Part shown: one piece after another, positions 8,561 to 16,791 of the stretch | Numbering within the stretch: the first letter of the stretch is position 1 | Layout: each line of letters begins with the position of its first letter | Assembly (NCBI GenBank): GCA_965242605.1 | Contig: CBDESS010000001.1 | Location: forward strand, 1,674,001 to 1,738,000 | Origin: JAAXHF01 sp965242605 | Lineage (GTDB): Bacteria; Desulfobacterota; Binatia; Bin18 | Length of the DNA: 64,000 nucleotides | Reading direction: 5' to 3' | Notes under the pieces: model-generated | What the model saw: only the letters and a program-made list of their open reading frames with translations | Database searches by the model: none | Told to the model about the DNA's origin: nothing | Position numbers and translations under genes: made by a program

Positions 8561-8588
8561 CCGGGATCGTCAAGATCCCCGGTATAAT
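8561..8588 (+). promoter_or_regulatory. Possible -10 box with adjacent imperfect palindrome before the lipoprotein gene
   Basis: A perfect TATAAT (8583-8588) lies 21 bases before the lipoprotein ATG. Immediately 5' is CCGGGATC-gtcaa-GATCCCCGG (8561-8582), an inverted repeat with one extra C, where a -35 box would sit. No good -35 hexamer is visible, so this may be an activator- or repressor-controlled promoter. Evidence is modest. Confidence 0.35.
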
Positions 8589-8609
8589 TGTCGATACGAG
8601 AACGCCGCG

Positions 8610-9011
8610 ATGGTGGCCTGTGCGTTCGTCGTGTGTATCAGCCTCAGCGGCTGCTACTGGCTCAAATACCCCAAGCTGATGCGGACCCACGTCGAACTCC
8701 TGCTGGCCATGACCGATAAAATGGGCAGCTTTTTGGAGGATGGCAGAGTCATTACGCCGGGGATGATGAACGAGTTTGTGTATCCCTTGGAGCGCGCCCA
8801 GGATTTTGTCCCGATTGTCAAGCGCTTCTACGCCGGCCGGACCTCGCTCCAGCGGTTTGAACACTTGCTCGCCGTGTATGCCGCCTTGGTCAAGGAGACT
8901 GAGCGTCTGCGGGTCCTGAAGGGAGACCTGACCGAATTTCACGAGCGGGCCGAGCTGTTGCGCGAATGGGCAGAGCGGGTAGAGGCGGCTTTAGTTGAGG
9001 AGGCAGCCTGA
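8610..9011 (+). CDS. Small lipoprotein of unknown function
   Basis: 133 residues from the ATG at 8610. The start was chosen because it gives a clean lipoprotein signal: a short N-region, the hydrophobic CAFVVCISL core and the lipobox LSGC with the acceptor Cys at residue 15. A longer upstream frame lacks this logic. The mature part is helical and charged (residues about 20-130), with KETERLRVLKGDLTEFHERA at the end suggesting a coiled coil. No known family is recognised. Its 3' end overlaps the folK 3' end by 73 bases on the opposite strand. It is probably anchored in the inner or outer membrane. Confidence 0.65.
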   Translation: MVACAFVVCISLSGCYWLKYPKLMRTHVELLLAMTDKMGSFLEDGRVITPGMMNEFVYPLERAQDFVPIVKRFYAGRTSLQRFEHLLAVYAALVKETERLRVLKGDLTEFHERAELLREWAERVEAALVEEAA

Positions 9012-9541
9012 CACGCCGAACGACAGGAGGCGCGTTCACGGCTGTGGGTCGGAAGCTTGATGACCCGTTTCTCGTCGTCCAGTTCAGCCAGCAACTCGGC
9101 AACCGTCCGCCGGAGGTGGGGATGATAAAAACCGGGGGCAATCTCACACAAGGGTTCAAGTACAAAACGCCGCTTGTGCAGTTCGGGGTGAGGGATGTGT
9201 AACTGAGGGGTGTTGATACGCTTGTGGTCAAAGAACAGGATATCGAGATCCAGGGTACGCGAGGTCCAGCGAGTGGCTGAGCGCACCCGACCGAGCGCGC
9301 GTTCGATGGCCTGGAGGCGGTTGAGCAAAACCTCGGCCGCCAGCTCGGTGCGGATTTCGATCACCCCGTTCAGATACCAGTTCCGCGCCTCACCGAGCGG
9401 CTGGGTTTCATACCGGGAAGACTGACCAACGAGGGCGGTGGCGGGGAGGGCGGCAATGCGATCCCTGGCTTGTCGGTAATATGCCTGTCGATCGCCGAGA
9501 TTGGAACCTAGGGCGATAAAGACCTGGTGTGTCGTGCCCAT
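8939..9541 (-). CDS. folK: 2-amino-4-hydroxy-6-hydroxymethyldihydropteridine pyrophosphokinase (HPPK)
   Basis: 200 residues. HPPK signatures are clear: FIALGSNLGDRQ at the N-terminus, YETQPLG and NWYLNGV in the pterin site, and the RTLDLDILFFD plus LHIPHPELHKRRFVLEPL block that binds ATP and magnesium. The enzyme transfers pyrophosphate from ATP to 6-hydroxymethyl-7,8-dihydropterin in folate synthesis. HPPKs are usually about 160 residues. The last 35 here are a low-complexity basic/serine tail (after KRVIKLPTH) that lies antisense to the lipoprotein C-terminus and is probably a read-through extension after loss of an earlier stop. Confidence 0.92.
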   Translation of the reverse strand: MGTTHQVFIALGSNLGDRQAYYRQARDRIAALPATALVGQSSRYETQPLGEARNWYLNGVIEIRTELAAEVLLNRLQAIERALGRVRSATRWTSRTLDLDILFFDHKRINTPQLHIPHPELHKRRFVLEPLCEIAPGFYHPHLRRTVAELLAELDDEKRVIKLPTHSRERASCRSACQAASSTKAASTRSAHSRNSSARS

Positions 9542-9603
9542 GACGCAAAGAGCGGTGTCCTGACTTCCTGGCGGCCGTTGTCTGCTCTGGCAGGAGACAA
9601 GCC

Positions 9604-10812
9604 CTACAGATCAAATACCTGCACGGCTCGCTCAACAATCATCCGGCCGATTGCCAGCGAAGCGGTCGCACCGGGTGACGGAGCGTTCAGTATGTGTAGC
9701 GCATTGCCAGTCCCGGCAATCACAAAGTCATCCACCAGTGCGCCGCTAGAGGCAATCGCCTGCGCCCGCACCCCGCTCCCGCCCGGCTGGAGGTCGGACT
9801 CAACCAGGTCTGGCAGCAGCCGTTGCAGGGCGCTGAGAAACGCACGTTTGTTGAACGAGCGGTACATTTCCCCGATGCCGGTCCGCCAATACTTGCGAGC
9901 CATGCTCCAAAAACCGGGGAAGCTCAGGGTTTCTCGTGTATCGTGCCAGTTGAAGTCGGATTTGCGATAGCCCTCGCGAGCTAAGGCCAGAACGGCGTTC
10001 GGACCCGCCTCGACCATACCGTCGATCGTCCGGGTGAAATGCACGCCAAGAAACGGCAGGGCCGGGTCGGGAACCGGGTAAATAAGATTGTTCACCAGCC
10101 CGCGACGCCGGGTCGCCAGGGTATAATACTCGCCCCGGAAGGGGACGATTTGTAACTCGGGCTGCGCCCCGGCCAGGCGCGCCAGGCGGTCACAGAACAG
10201 ACCCCCACAGTTGATCAGACAGGTGGTCTGAATGGCGTCGCCGGTGGTTTCCAGGGCCAGCTTGCCGTGGGTGTGGCGCAGCGTCCGAACCTGATGTTTG
10301 AGCAGAATTTCGCCTCCGCGGTCCTGGACCAGTCGGGCATAGGTCTGTGCCACCCGAGAAAAGTCAATAATACCGGTGCTCGGCACATGGAGCGCCCTCA
10401 GGCCGGTGGCGTGCGGTTCGATCTCCCGTAACCGTTCCAGCCCAATCATTGCCAAGCCCTGCACGCCGTTGGCCGTTCCGCGTCGGTGGAGTTCCTCGAG
10501 CCGGGGCAGTTCAGCCGGCGAGGTGGCGACGACGACCTTGCCGCAGCGTTCGTAGGGAATGTCGTGTTGTTCACAAAAGGCGAGCAAATCCTGGGCACCG
10601 CGCACACAGGTCTGGGCTTTGAGAGAGCCGGGCTTGTAGTAGAGGCCGGAGTGGATCACGCCGCTGTTATGGCCGGTCTGGTGGCTGGCCAGCCGGTCTT
10701 CTTTCTCCACAATGGCGAGTTTCAGCCGGGGCAGGCGTCGGGTGAGTTCCAGTCCGGTGGCCAGACCGATGATGCCTCCGCCAACAATGCTGACATCAAA
10801 CTGCCGTGTCAT
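9604..10812 (-). CDS. lhgO: L-2-hydroxyglutarate oxidase/dehydrogenase (FAD)
   Basis: 402 residues from the ATG at 10812; a further 13 codons are open upstream, but the Rossmann strand FDVSIVGGGIIGLATGLEL should sit near the N-terminus, and GGGGAAC precedes this ATG. Other landmarks are SHQTGHNSGVIHSGLYY (family signature), CGKVVVA, the substrate region PFRGEYYTL with VHFTRTIDG, and the C-terminal NALHILNAPSPGATASLAIG. LhgO (YgaF) oxidises L-2-hydroxyglutarate to 2-oxoglutarate and passes electrons to the membrane quinone pool. It starts divergently from the HAD gene, with 220 bases between them. Confidence 0.9.
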   Translation of the reverse strand: MTRQFDVSIVGGGIIGLATGLELTRRLPRLKLAIVEKEDRLASHQTGHNSGVIHSGLYYKPGSLKAQTCVRGAQDLLAFCEQHDIPYERCGKVVVATSPAELPRLEELHRRGTANGVQGLAMIGLERLREIEPHATGLRALHVPSTGIIDFSRVAQTYARLVQDRGGEILLKHQVRTLRHTHGKLALETTGDAIQTTCLINCGGLFCDRLARLAGAQPELQIVPFRGEYYTLATRRRGLVNNLIYPVPDPALPFLGVHFTRTIDGMVEAGPNAVLALAREGYRKSDFNWHDTRETLSFPGFWSMARKYWRTGIGEMYRSFNKRAFLSALQRLLPDLVESDLQPGGSGVRAQAIASSGALVDDFVIAGTGNALHILNAPSPGATASLAIGRMIVERAVQVFDL

Positions 10813-11035
10813 ACGCTGTTCCCCAAGCGGTGTGTCACCCTGACCATGCAATCTTCGTTCAGCCTGACCGAGTCGGGCCGAAGCGTCAAGCCTGGCTGAC
10901 CGCCACGGTCAACGAGGCTCTCTTCCTCAAATGCCGGTGAATGCCCGTGGTCATCGGCGTTCACCGTGTTGCCATTCCAGCAGCGAACCAGTACCCTGCG
11001 GCTAGTGCGCCTGTCCGTTGCTTGCGGGCCTTGAC

Positions 11036-11647
11036 ATGAACGCCCACCACTTCATCAGAATTCAGAACCAATCCCACCCCCTGGCTGCGGTGGCCTTTGA
11101 CCTCGACAGCACGCTGACCAAACCATATCTCGACTTTGCCAAGCTGCGGGCTGAGCTAGGACTTGCCGATGGGGACATTCTTGCCTGGCTGGATCGGCTG
11201 CCGCCGGCTGAGCAAGAGCGGGCCAGGGCCATAATCGAAGCCTTTGAGCAGGATGGGGTGGAGCATGTGGAGTGGAATGACGGGGCGGAACACACCTTGC
11301 GCGCGGTGCAGGCGATGTCTTTGCCAATAGCCATTATTACCCGTAACAGTCGGACCTCGCTGCGGGCGGTGTGTTGTCAGCTCGGCATTCGGGCTGACCT
11401 CTTGGTCGCCCGAGAAGACGCGCCGCCAAAGCCCGATCCGGCCGCCCTGCGTTTCGTCGCCCAACGGTTCGGGACTGGCCCGGAGCGGCTGGTGATGGTT
11501 GGCGACTTTCGGCATGACATCCAGGCTGGCCGAGCGGCCGGAGCCTGGACGGTTTTGCTCACCAACAGGCGTGAGCCGTACTGGCCGGTTGATGCCGATA
11601 TCGTTATTGAACGTCTGCCCGGGTTGCTCGGCTATCTCGCCTGGTAA
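11036..11647 (+). CDS. HAD-superfamily phosphatase (phosphoglycolate phosphatase-like)
   Basis: 203 residues from the ATG at 11036. HAD motif I is AVAFDLDSTLTKP (nucleophile DxDST), motif II IITRNS, motif III the lysine in PPKPDPAAL, and motif IV GDFRHDIQAGRAAG. A small helical C1 cap lies between motifs I and II (DGDILAWLDRL region). This arrangement fits phosphoglycolate-phosphatase-like small-molecule phosphatases. Repeating the pattern, no signal peptide is seen. The substrate is unknown. An LLM oxidoreductase gene follows 56 bases later with its own GAAGGAG site. Confidence 0.8.
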   Translation: MNAHHFIRIQNQSHPLAAVAFDLDSTLTKPYLDFAKLRAELGLADGDILAWLDRLPPAEQERARAIIEAFEQDGVEHVEWNDGAEHTLRAVQAMSLPIAIITRNSRTSLRAVCCQLGIRADLLVAREDAPPKPDPAALRFVAQRFGTGPERLVMVGDFRHDIQAGRAAGAWTVLLTNRREPYWPVDADIVIERLPGLLGYLAW

Positions 11648-11703
11648 AGAGTAAACGTGCCCTCCAACCACATGAAGCTGAACGCCCCTAGAAGGAGAAC
11701 ACA

Positions 11704-12768
11704 ATGGAGTTTGCGATTGCCTGTCCCGCCCGGCCAGACGCCTGGAAAGACCTGGTGATTGCCGAAGACCACGGCTTTTCTCACGCCTGGTTTTATGACT
11801 CACAGATGCTCTACAGCGATGTCTATGTGTGCATGGCCCTGGCCGCCGAGAAGACCACAACCCTGACCTTAGGCACTGGAGTAGCGATTCCCGCTAACCG
11901 GATTGCGCCCGTTACCGCCCATTCGATTGCGACGATTAACCAACTCGCCCCGGGCCGAGTGATTCTTGGCCTCGGCACCGGCTTTACTGGCCGCAATACT
12001 ATGGGTTTGCCGCCCCTGCCGCTCGGCGTGCTGCGCGAACAGACCGAACAGTGTCGGGCTCTGCTGCGAGGCGAAGAGGTTTTGTATCGCGATGGTGAGC
12101 GGCAACGCTGGATCAGATTTCTGCATCCCGACCGCGGTTACATCAATCTCGACGATCCTGTTCCGATCTACATCGCCGCCAACGGCCCCAAAGCCCTGGC
12201 CCTGACCGGGGAGCTGGCTGACGGCTGGATTACGACCCTGAGCGACCCTGACAGCTTTCAGAAAAACTTGGCTCGGGTCCAACTCGGCGCGGATAAAGTT
12301 GGGCGTCAGGCCGGCTCCCTGCCCAACATGATGTTGACAACGAGTTGTGTCTTGCAGCCCGGAGAGTCCGCGGCCGCGCCGCGCGTGGTGGAGCGGGTCG
12401 GCCCGTTTGCGGTGGTTGCCCTGCACGCCCTGTGGGAGCGCTCTGCGGTGGCAGCTGATCTGCCCCCGGGTCTGCAACAGTTGTACGAGCGCTACGACCA
12501 GGAATACGTCGCCGGTCTGAGCACACCGGCCGACCGGCTGTATTTGGAGATCCACGAGGGCCATTTGATCCATATGAAGCCGGGCGAAGAAAAATATCTG
12601 GACGAGACACTCATCCGCGGCTTTTCGCTGACCGGAACCGGAGAAGAAATTATCGCTCGCCTCAAAGCCCTGGAGGCCGTCGGGCTGAAGCAGGTTGCGA
12701 TTCAGATCGTGAGCGACGGCCGGCAGACGATTGAGGAGCTTAGTCGCCAGGTGATCGCCAAATACTAA
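11704..12768 (+). CDS. LLM-class (luciferase-like) F420/FMN-dependent oxidoreductase
   Basis: 354 residues in the bacterial luciferase-like fold. Features: the N-terminal FYDSQM segment after EDHGFSHAW, the TTTLTLGTGVAIPANR strand, and APGRVILGLGTGFTGRNTMG, which resembles the mer/F420-binding side. AANGPKALALTGELADGWIT is the usual glycine-rich block. GAAGGAG precedes the ATG. Family members reduce or oxidise diverse substrates with F420H2 or FMNH2. A degenerate copy of its last 36 bases lies at 12799-12834. Cofactor and substrate remain inference. Confidence 0.82.
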   Translation: MEFAIACPARPDAWKDLVIAEDHGFSHAWFYDSQMLYSDVYVCMALAAEKTTTLTLGTGVAIPANRIAPVTAHSIATINQLAPGRVILGLGTGFTGRNTMGLPPLPLGVLREQTEQCRALLRGEEVLYRDGERQRWIRFLHPDRGYINLDDPVPIYIAANGPKALALTGELADGWITTLSDPDSFQKNLARVQLGADKVGRQAGSLPNMMLTTSCVLQPGESAAAPRVVERVGPFAVVALHALWERSAVAADLPPGLQQLYERYDQEYVAGLSTPADRLYLEIHEGHLIHMKPGEEKYLDETLIRGFSLTGTGEEIIARLKALEAVGLKQVAIQIVSDGRQTIEELSRQVIAKY

Positions 12769-12834
12769 CAAGCCCGGATTCCGGCCCAGCTCCACGGTGA
12801 GGAGCTTGGTCGTCAGGTGGTCGCCAAATACTAA
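12733..12834 (+). repeat. Degenerate 36-bp direct repeat of the LLM gene 3' end
   Basis: The last 36 bases of the LLM gene (12733-12768), ending in the ATCGCCAAATACTAA type of terminus, recur at 12799-12834 with 3 mismatches out of 36. The spacing is 66 bases, a multiple of three. The second copy keeps the stop codon but no upstream coding context. It looks like the scar of a tandem duplication or of a lost second LLM gene. Confidence 0.8.
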
Positions 12835-12845
12835 GAGGAAGCCCC

Positions 12846-13248
12846 ATGCCACCTATCACAAACGAATTTTTTGCGCCGAGCCAGTGGGAGCCGCAGGTCC
12901 GCTATCGTGCAGATTGTGGACCGTCGGAAGAAACCTTTCTGTTCCATGACCTCAAGAGCGCCACGGTACCGGTTGATTATCCGGCGGTTCGGGGCTACGC
13001 CGCCGGGATCATCGCCCAGCGCCGTAGAGAACCGGCCGGCAGTCGAAATCAGCGCGCTCTGCGAGAGGCGGCCAGCCGGCTGCGCTGACCACACTGTACG
13101 GGCCGTATGCTATTGACGCAAAAACCGGCTGCCAGATCGCCCATCCGATGCTTGTCACCCAATGGCAGCACGGGCGCAAAGAAATCGTCTGGCCGCCGCA
13201 GGTAGCTGAAGCACAGCCCCTCTATCCCGGTCCGTTTTGGACGGAGTA
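12846..13248 (+). pseudogene. C-terminal remnant of a LivK-type ABC substrate-binding protein
   Basis: The first 80 codons read FFAPSQWEPQVRYRADCGPS and VDYPAVRGYAAGIIAQR, matching the final third of periplasmic branched-chain-amino-acid-type (Peripla_BP_6) proteins. The frame stops at 13086-13088. A one-base shift there restores LTTLYGPYAIDAKTG, then MLVTQWQHGRKEIVWPP and a stop at 13246-13248, the normal C-terminus of this family. Roughly 280 N-terminal residues, including the signal peptide, are missing. Both truncation and frameshift make it non-functional. It sits between an LLM oxidoreductase and an SDR, so an importer once belonged to this catabolic locus. Confidence 0.8.
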
Positions 13249-13264
13249 GCGATAAGGAGTAGTT

Positions 13265-14095
13265 ATGGGACGTTTGGATGGAAAAGTGGCGCTGGTCACC
13301 GGCGGAGCATCGGGCATTGGCCGGGCGATTTGTCTCAGTTTTGCCCGCGAAGGGGCAACCGTGGTGTGTAACGATCTGCGGGTTGAGAACGCCCGGCAGG
13401 TTGTTGAGGAGTGTGGCCAGCAGGGACACGGCCTGGCGGTCAGGGCCGACGTGTCCAAAAGCCGCCAGGTGGCCCAAATGTTTGCCAAACTGACAGAGCG
13501 CTTCTCGCGGCTCGACATCTTGGTCAATAATGCCGGGATTGGTCTGGATAACCCGACCGTTCGGGCGCGTTTTAACAGGGTGTTGGCCAAGCAACAGGCC
13601 GAGCTGGCAAAGACGGGCAAAATCAAGACCGCGCTTGAAGCCACCCAGACTATGACCGACGAAGAGTGGCGGCGGATGCTGAGCGTTCATCTTGACGGCA
13701 CGTTTTACTGTAGCCGCGAGGCGCTCAAAATCATGCACAAACAGAAATCGGGCAAAATTATCAGCATTGCTTCCATCTGCGGCATGACCGGCTGCGCCGG
13801 CGCGCCGCATTACAGCGCGGCCAAAGCCGGCATCCTGGGCTTTACCCGGGCGCTGGCCCGTGAGGCGATTGTCAGCGGGGTGCAGGTTAACGCGATTGCG
13901 CCCGGCTATATTGATACGCCTATGACCGAAGGGCTGAACGATAATGTCCGCCGGGCGATCGCCATGGCGACACCCGCCGGTCAGTTTGGCTCACCTCAGG
14001 ACATTGCCAATCTGGCTGTCTATCTGGCGTCTGAGGAGTCAAACTTTGTGGTTGGCCAAGCCATCAGCCCCAACGGTGGGTATGTCATTGCATAA
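13265..14095 (+). CDS. SDR-family NAD(P)-dependent oxidoreductase
   Basis: 276 residues with all classical SDR elements: cofactor loop TGGASGIGRAIC at 13-24, NNAGIG, catalytic SIASICG serine region, HYSAAKAGILGFTRALARE with the YxxxK pair, and IAPGYIDTPMT. AAGGAG lies 7 bases before the ATG. A 30-residue insertion (about 100-130, ARFNRVLAKQQAELAKTGKI region) after the NNAG strand is longer than average and may form a lid. The C-terminal VVGQAISPNGGYV is standard. The substrate is unknown; beta-ketoacyl or alcohol oxidation is usual. Confidence 0.88.
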   Translation: MGRLDGKVALVTGGASGIGRAICLSFAREGATVVCNDLRVENARQVVEECGQQGHGLAVRADVSKSRQVAQMFAKLTERFSRLDILVNNAGIGLDNPTVRARFNRVLAKQQAELAKTGKIKTALEATQTMTDEEWRRMLSVHLDGTFYCSREALKIMHKQKSGKIISIASICGMTGCAGAPHYSAAKAGILGFTRALAREAIVSGVQVNAIAPGYIDTPMTEGLNDNVRRAIAMATPAGQFGSPQDIANLAVYLASEESNFVVGQAISPNGGYVIA

Positions 14096-14187
14096 TTGAG
14101 CAAAGAGCAAAACCGTTGGCTGGGTCCCAGCAGCCGGAGGTAAGAACCCGGACGGCTGACACGCGCCTGCCTTTGCGTGAGAGGGGT

Positions 14188-15606
14188 ATGGACAGCCATC
14201 TGTCTGATGAGGACTATACCCGCCTGATTGCGCGTCTGGATCGTCGCTTGTTCAAGAAATTTGAACAGGCCTTCGTTACCGACCCGGCGCTGACAAGACC
14301 GCTGGTCAGCTTTCAGGCGAATAAACAGCGCCCAGTTTATCGCTGGTATAAGTTCAAGGAAGGCTTCTCCCAGAAATTGGTGAAATATCTGGTGAAGTCA
14401 TGGAAGGTGGAACCCAACGGAAAACTCCTGGACCCGTTTGCCGGATCGGGAACGACCCTGTTTGCCGCGAGCGAGCTTGGCTTTTCGGTTGATGGTATAG
14501 AACTGCTGCCTATCGGCCAAGAAATTATCAGCGCGCGAAATTGTGCCGAACACGAGTTAGACGAGAAGGATATGGAGAGCCTTGGACGATGGCAGCGGGA
14601 CAAGCCCTGGACACAGGCAGAGCGCCGACAATCTCTCAACATCTTACGAATTACCAACGGGGCGTACCCTGTCGAAACCCACCGGAGTATTGAGCGTTAT
14701 TTGACACAGGGTGAGAAAGAGAATGCCCGTGTCGAGAGCATGTTGAAGTTCGCGCTTCTGTGTGTCCTTGAGTCGGTGAGTTATACGAGGAAAGATGGGC
14801 AGTACCTCCGCTGGGATCATCGTTCCGGGCGACGATCGGGCAAGAAACTTTTTGGCAAAGGATATATCCCGAGTTTTGACGAAGCCATCTGTCAAAAAAT
14901 TGACGAGATATTATCCGACCGTGATCAGAAGCATAGAGGCGACGATCTCTTTGCGAAGCGGAATAGGCTACCCGGTCCTGTCACCTTATTCCGCGGTTCC
15001 TGCCTTGATATCCTTCCTGCCCTGAGCGGAGAAAGATATGATGCGGTTGTGACCTCCCCCCCGTATTGTAACCGTTACGATTATACCTGCACTTATGCTC
15101 TCGAACTTGCGCTCTTAGGCACTGACGAACAGGGGCTTGCTGAGCTTCGGCAGCGAATGCTCAGTTGTACGGTCGAGAACAGAGAAAAGGACCTGATACA
15201 TATCAATCCCAAGTGGAAGAGCGCAGTAGAGGTGGCCGATCATCAAAGTCTGCTCCAGACAATAATAGGATATCTTGAAACACAAAAAACCCGCAAGAGG
15301 CTGAATAACAACGGCTTGCCACGAATGGTGAAGGGCTATTTCTACGAGATGGCCTGCGTTATTTATGAATGCGCCCGCGTCTTGAAGAAAAACGGTCTGA
15401 TGTTTGTCGTAAACGATAATGTCCGATATGCTGGCGTAGGAATTTCAGTCGATATGATTTTGTCTGATATGGCGTCTGAATTGGGTTTGCGGATGAAAAA
15501 AATCCTTCTGCTTCCCAAAGGAAAAGGAAACAGCAGCCAACAGATGGGCGTTCACGGGAGAGAAGCTTTACGCAAATGCGTCTATGTATGGGAGAAACGG
15601 TTTTGA
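14188..15606 (+). CDS. Type II DNA methyltransferase of an AvaI-like restriction-modification system
   Basis: 472 residues from the ATG at 14188, chosen for GAGAGGGG just upstream (24 more codons are open 5'). AdoMet motif I is LLDPFAGSGTTLFAASELG (82-100) and the catalytic motif IV is TSPPYCNRYDYT (about 289-300); SPPY is typical of N4-cytosine or some N6-adenine enzymes. Motif I precedes motif IV by about 200 residues, so the recognition region probably lies between them. The next gene overlaps the stop codon and is an AvaI/BsoBI-type endonuclease, so this should protect CYCGRG sites. GC content falls visibly below the flanks, suggesting acquisition by transfer. Confidence 0.85.
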   Translation: MDSHLSDEDYTRLIARLDRRLFKKFEQAFVTDPALTRPLVSFQANKQRPVYRWYKFKEGFSQKLVKYLVKSWKVEPNGKLLDPFAGSGTTLFAASELGFSVDGIELLPIGQEIISARNCAEHELDEKDMESLGRWQRDKPWTQAERRQSLNILRITNGAYPVETHRSIERYLTQGEKENARVESMLKFALLCVLESVSYTRKDGQYLRWDHRSGRRSGKKLFGKGYIPSFDEAICQKIDEILSDRDQKHRGDDLFAKRNRLPGPVTLFRGSCLDILPALSGERYDAVVTSPPYCNRYDYTCTYALELALLGTDEQGLAELRQRMLSCTVENREKDLIHINPKWKSAVEVADHQSLLQTIIGYLETQKTRKRLNNNGLPRMVKGYFYEMACVIYECARVLKKNGLMFVVNDNVRYAGVGISVDMILSDMASELGLRMKKILLLPKGKGNSSQQMGVHGREALRKCVYVWEKRF

Positions 15607-16574
15607 ATAAGCGTCGTACCTGCGAACATCATTTGAAATCCCCCATAGATCTGATCACTCCACACGAGGCTACTCGGTCTGGATTTGTCTCTCTCGCTCT
15701 GGAAAAGAACAGAAAAGCGACTCCGCTTGTTGCGGAGGCGAGAGCGCTCAAATCCGTTGTGTCTCAAACAACCCGCCCGCGTCAACTGTCAGGGATAGAA
15801 TTTTCCCCCATCAGGAATTCCCTGCTTGCTGCGGCAGGTGTCTCACAGAAAGCGACAAACCATCTGTCTGATAAAGACAAACTGGAGGCAATAGAAGGAC
15901 TCATCGAAAATTTTCTGGAACCATTTGGAGCCGATTTTGTTGAAGAGCTTGTGTATAGATTTCTGCTTACCAAGGGTGATGCGTTTGGTGGTTCGATGAG
16001 GAATCTTGCCGGGGCTATGGGTGAACGAAAGCTGACAAGAGGATTGATCTCGGCACTCAACATTTCTGGTTCAGATTATTGCTGGCTCCCTCTGAAAGGC
16101 AGAGAATGGATTGGGGCCTCAAAAGATGACGAAAGTAATGTAAAAGGAATCAGTTGGATCGTCAATGATATGCCCAGGACCCTGGTCTATAATCTCACCG
16201 TCCCGATAGTCGGGAAGAATGTTGATGTATGTATTTTTCATTCAACTCCCGAAGATATGATTTTTGGAAACAATACACACTCGGCACACCATCAGCCGGA
16301 AAAATACATCGCGCTTGGAGAGTTAAAAGGGGGTATTGACCCCGCCGGTGCCGACGAGCATTGGAAGACTGCAAATTCAGCACTGGGAAGAATCAGGCAA
16401 GCATTTTCATTGAAGAACCTCAGCCCCCATACGTTTTTTGTAGGTGCCGCTATAGAAAACGATATGGCGAAGGAGATATTTGTGCAGTTACAATCTGACG
16501 TTATGGATAATGCCGCAAATTTGACGAATGACGATCAATTAGCGTCTATTTGCAATTGGATGGCGAGATTGTGA
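15603..16574 (+). CDS. Type II restriction endonuclease, AvaI/BsoBI family (predicted CYCGRG)
   Basis: About 323 residues. The sequence follows AvaI/BsoBI throughout: GFVSLALEKNRKATPLVAEA, KLEAIEGLIENFLEPFGADF, ELVYRFLLTKGDAFGGSMRN, and IALGELKGGIDPAGADEHWK. The active site is D in NVDVCIF followed by E-L-K in GELKGG, the PD-(D/E)xK pattern of this family. The likely start is TTG at 15603, overlapping the methyltransferase stop (TTGA) with GGAGAA upstream; ATGs at 15576 and 15588 also exist but have poor ribosome sites. It is distinctly AT-richer than neighbouring genes. Recognition of CYCGRG is inferred from family. Confidence 0.88.
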   Translation: MNKRRTCEHHLKSPIDLITPHEATRSGFVSLALEKNRKATPLVAEARALKSVVSQTTRPRQLSGIEFSPIRNSLLAAAGVSQKATNHLSDKDKLEAIEGLIENFLEPFGADFVEELVYRFLLTKGDAFGGSMRNLAGAMGERKLTRGLISALNISGSDYCWLPLKGREWIGASKDDESNVKGISWIVNDMPRTLVYNLTVPIVGKNVDVCIFHSTPEDMIFGNNTHSAHHQPEKYIALGELKGGIDPAGADEHWKTANSALGRIRQAFSLKNLSPHTFFVGAAIENDMAKEIFVQLQSDVMDNAANLTNDDQLASICNWMARL

Positions 16575-16791
16575 CTATCTCTACCCTGCGCGGTGGTTGG
16601 GAGATATGATAAAATCCTGATTGTAGCCAGCGATGCGCCGACAGTTGGCACAGAACATCTCCCTTCGAGTTGCCAGAAAGTCAGAGAATAGGCTATGTTC
16701 GTCCCATGGCACCAAAGCGGACTCTGCGGATAGCCGACAACCCGTCTGTCCCTCAACTTCGTCATTCTCTCGTTGGCTTAGAGGCGGCGAG

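Noticed and set aside
14096..14187. GCTGGG-T-CCCAGC palindrome between the SDR and methyltransferase genes
   Set aside because: The loop is too short for a hairpin and it is not placed like an operator; probably chance.
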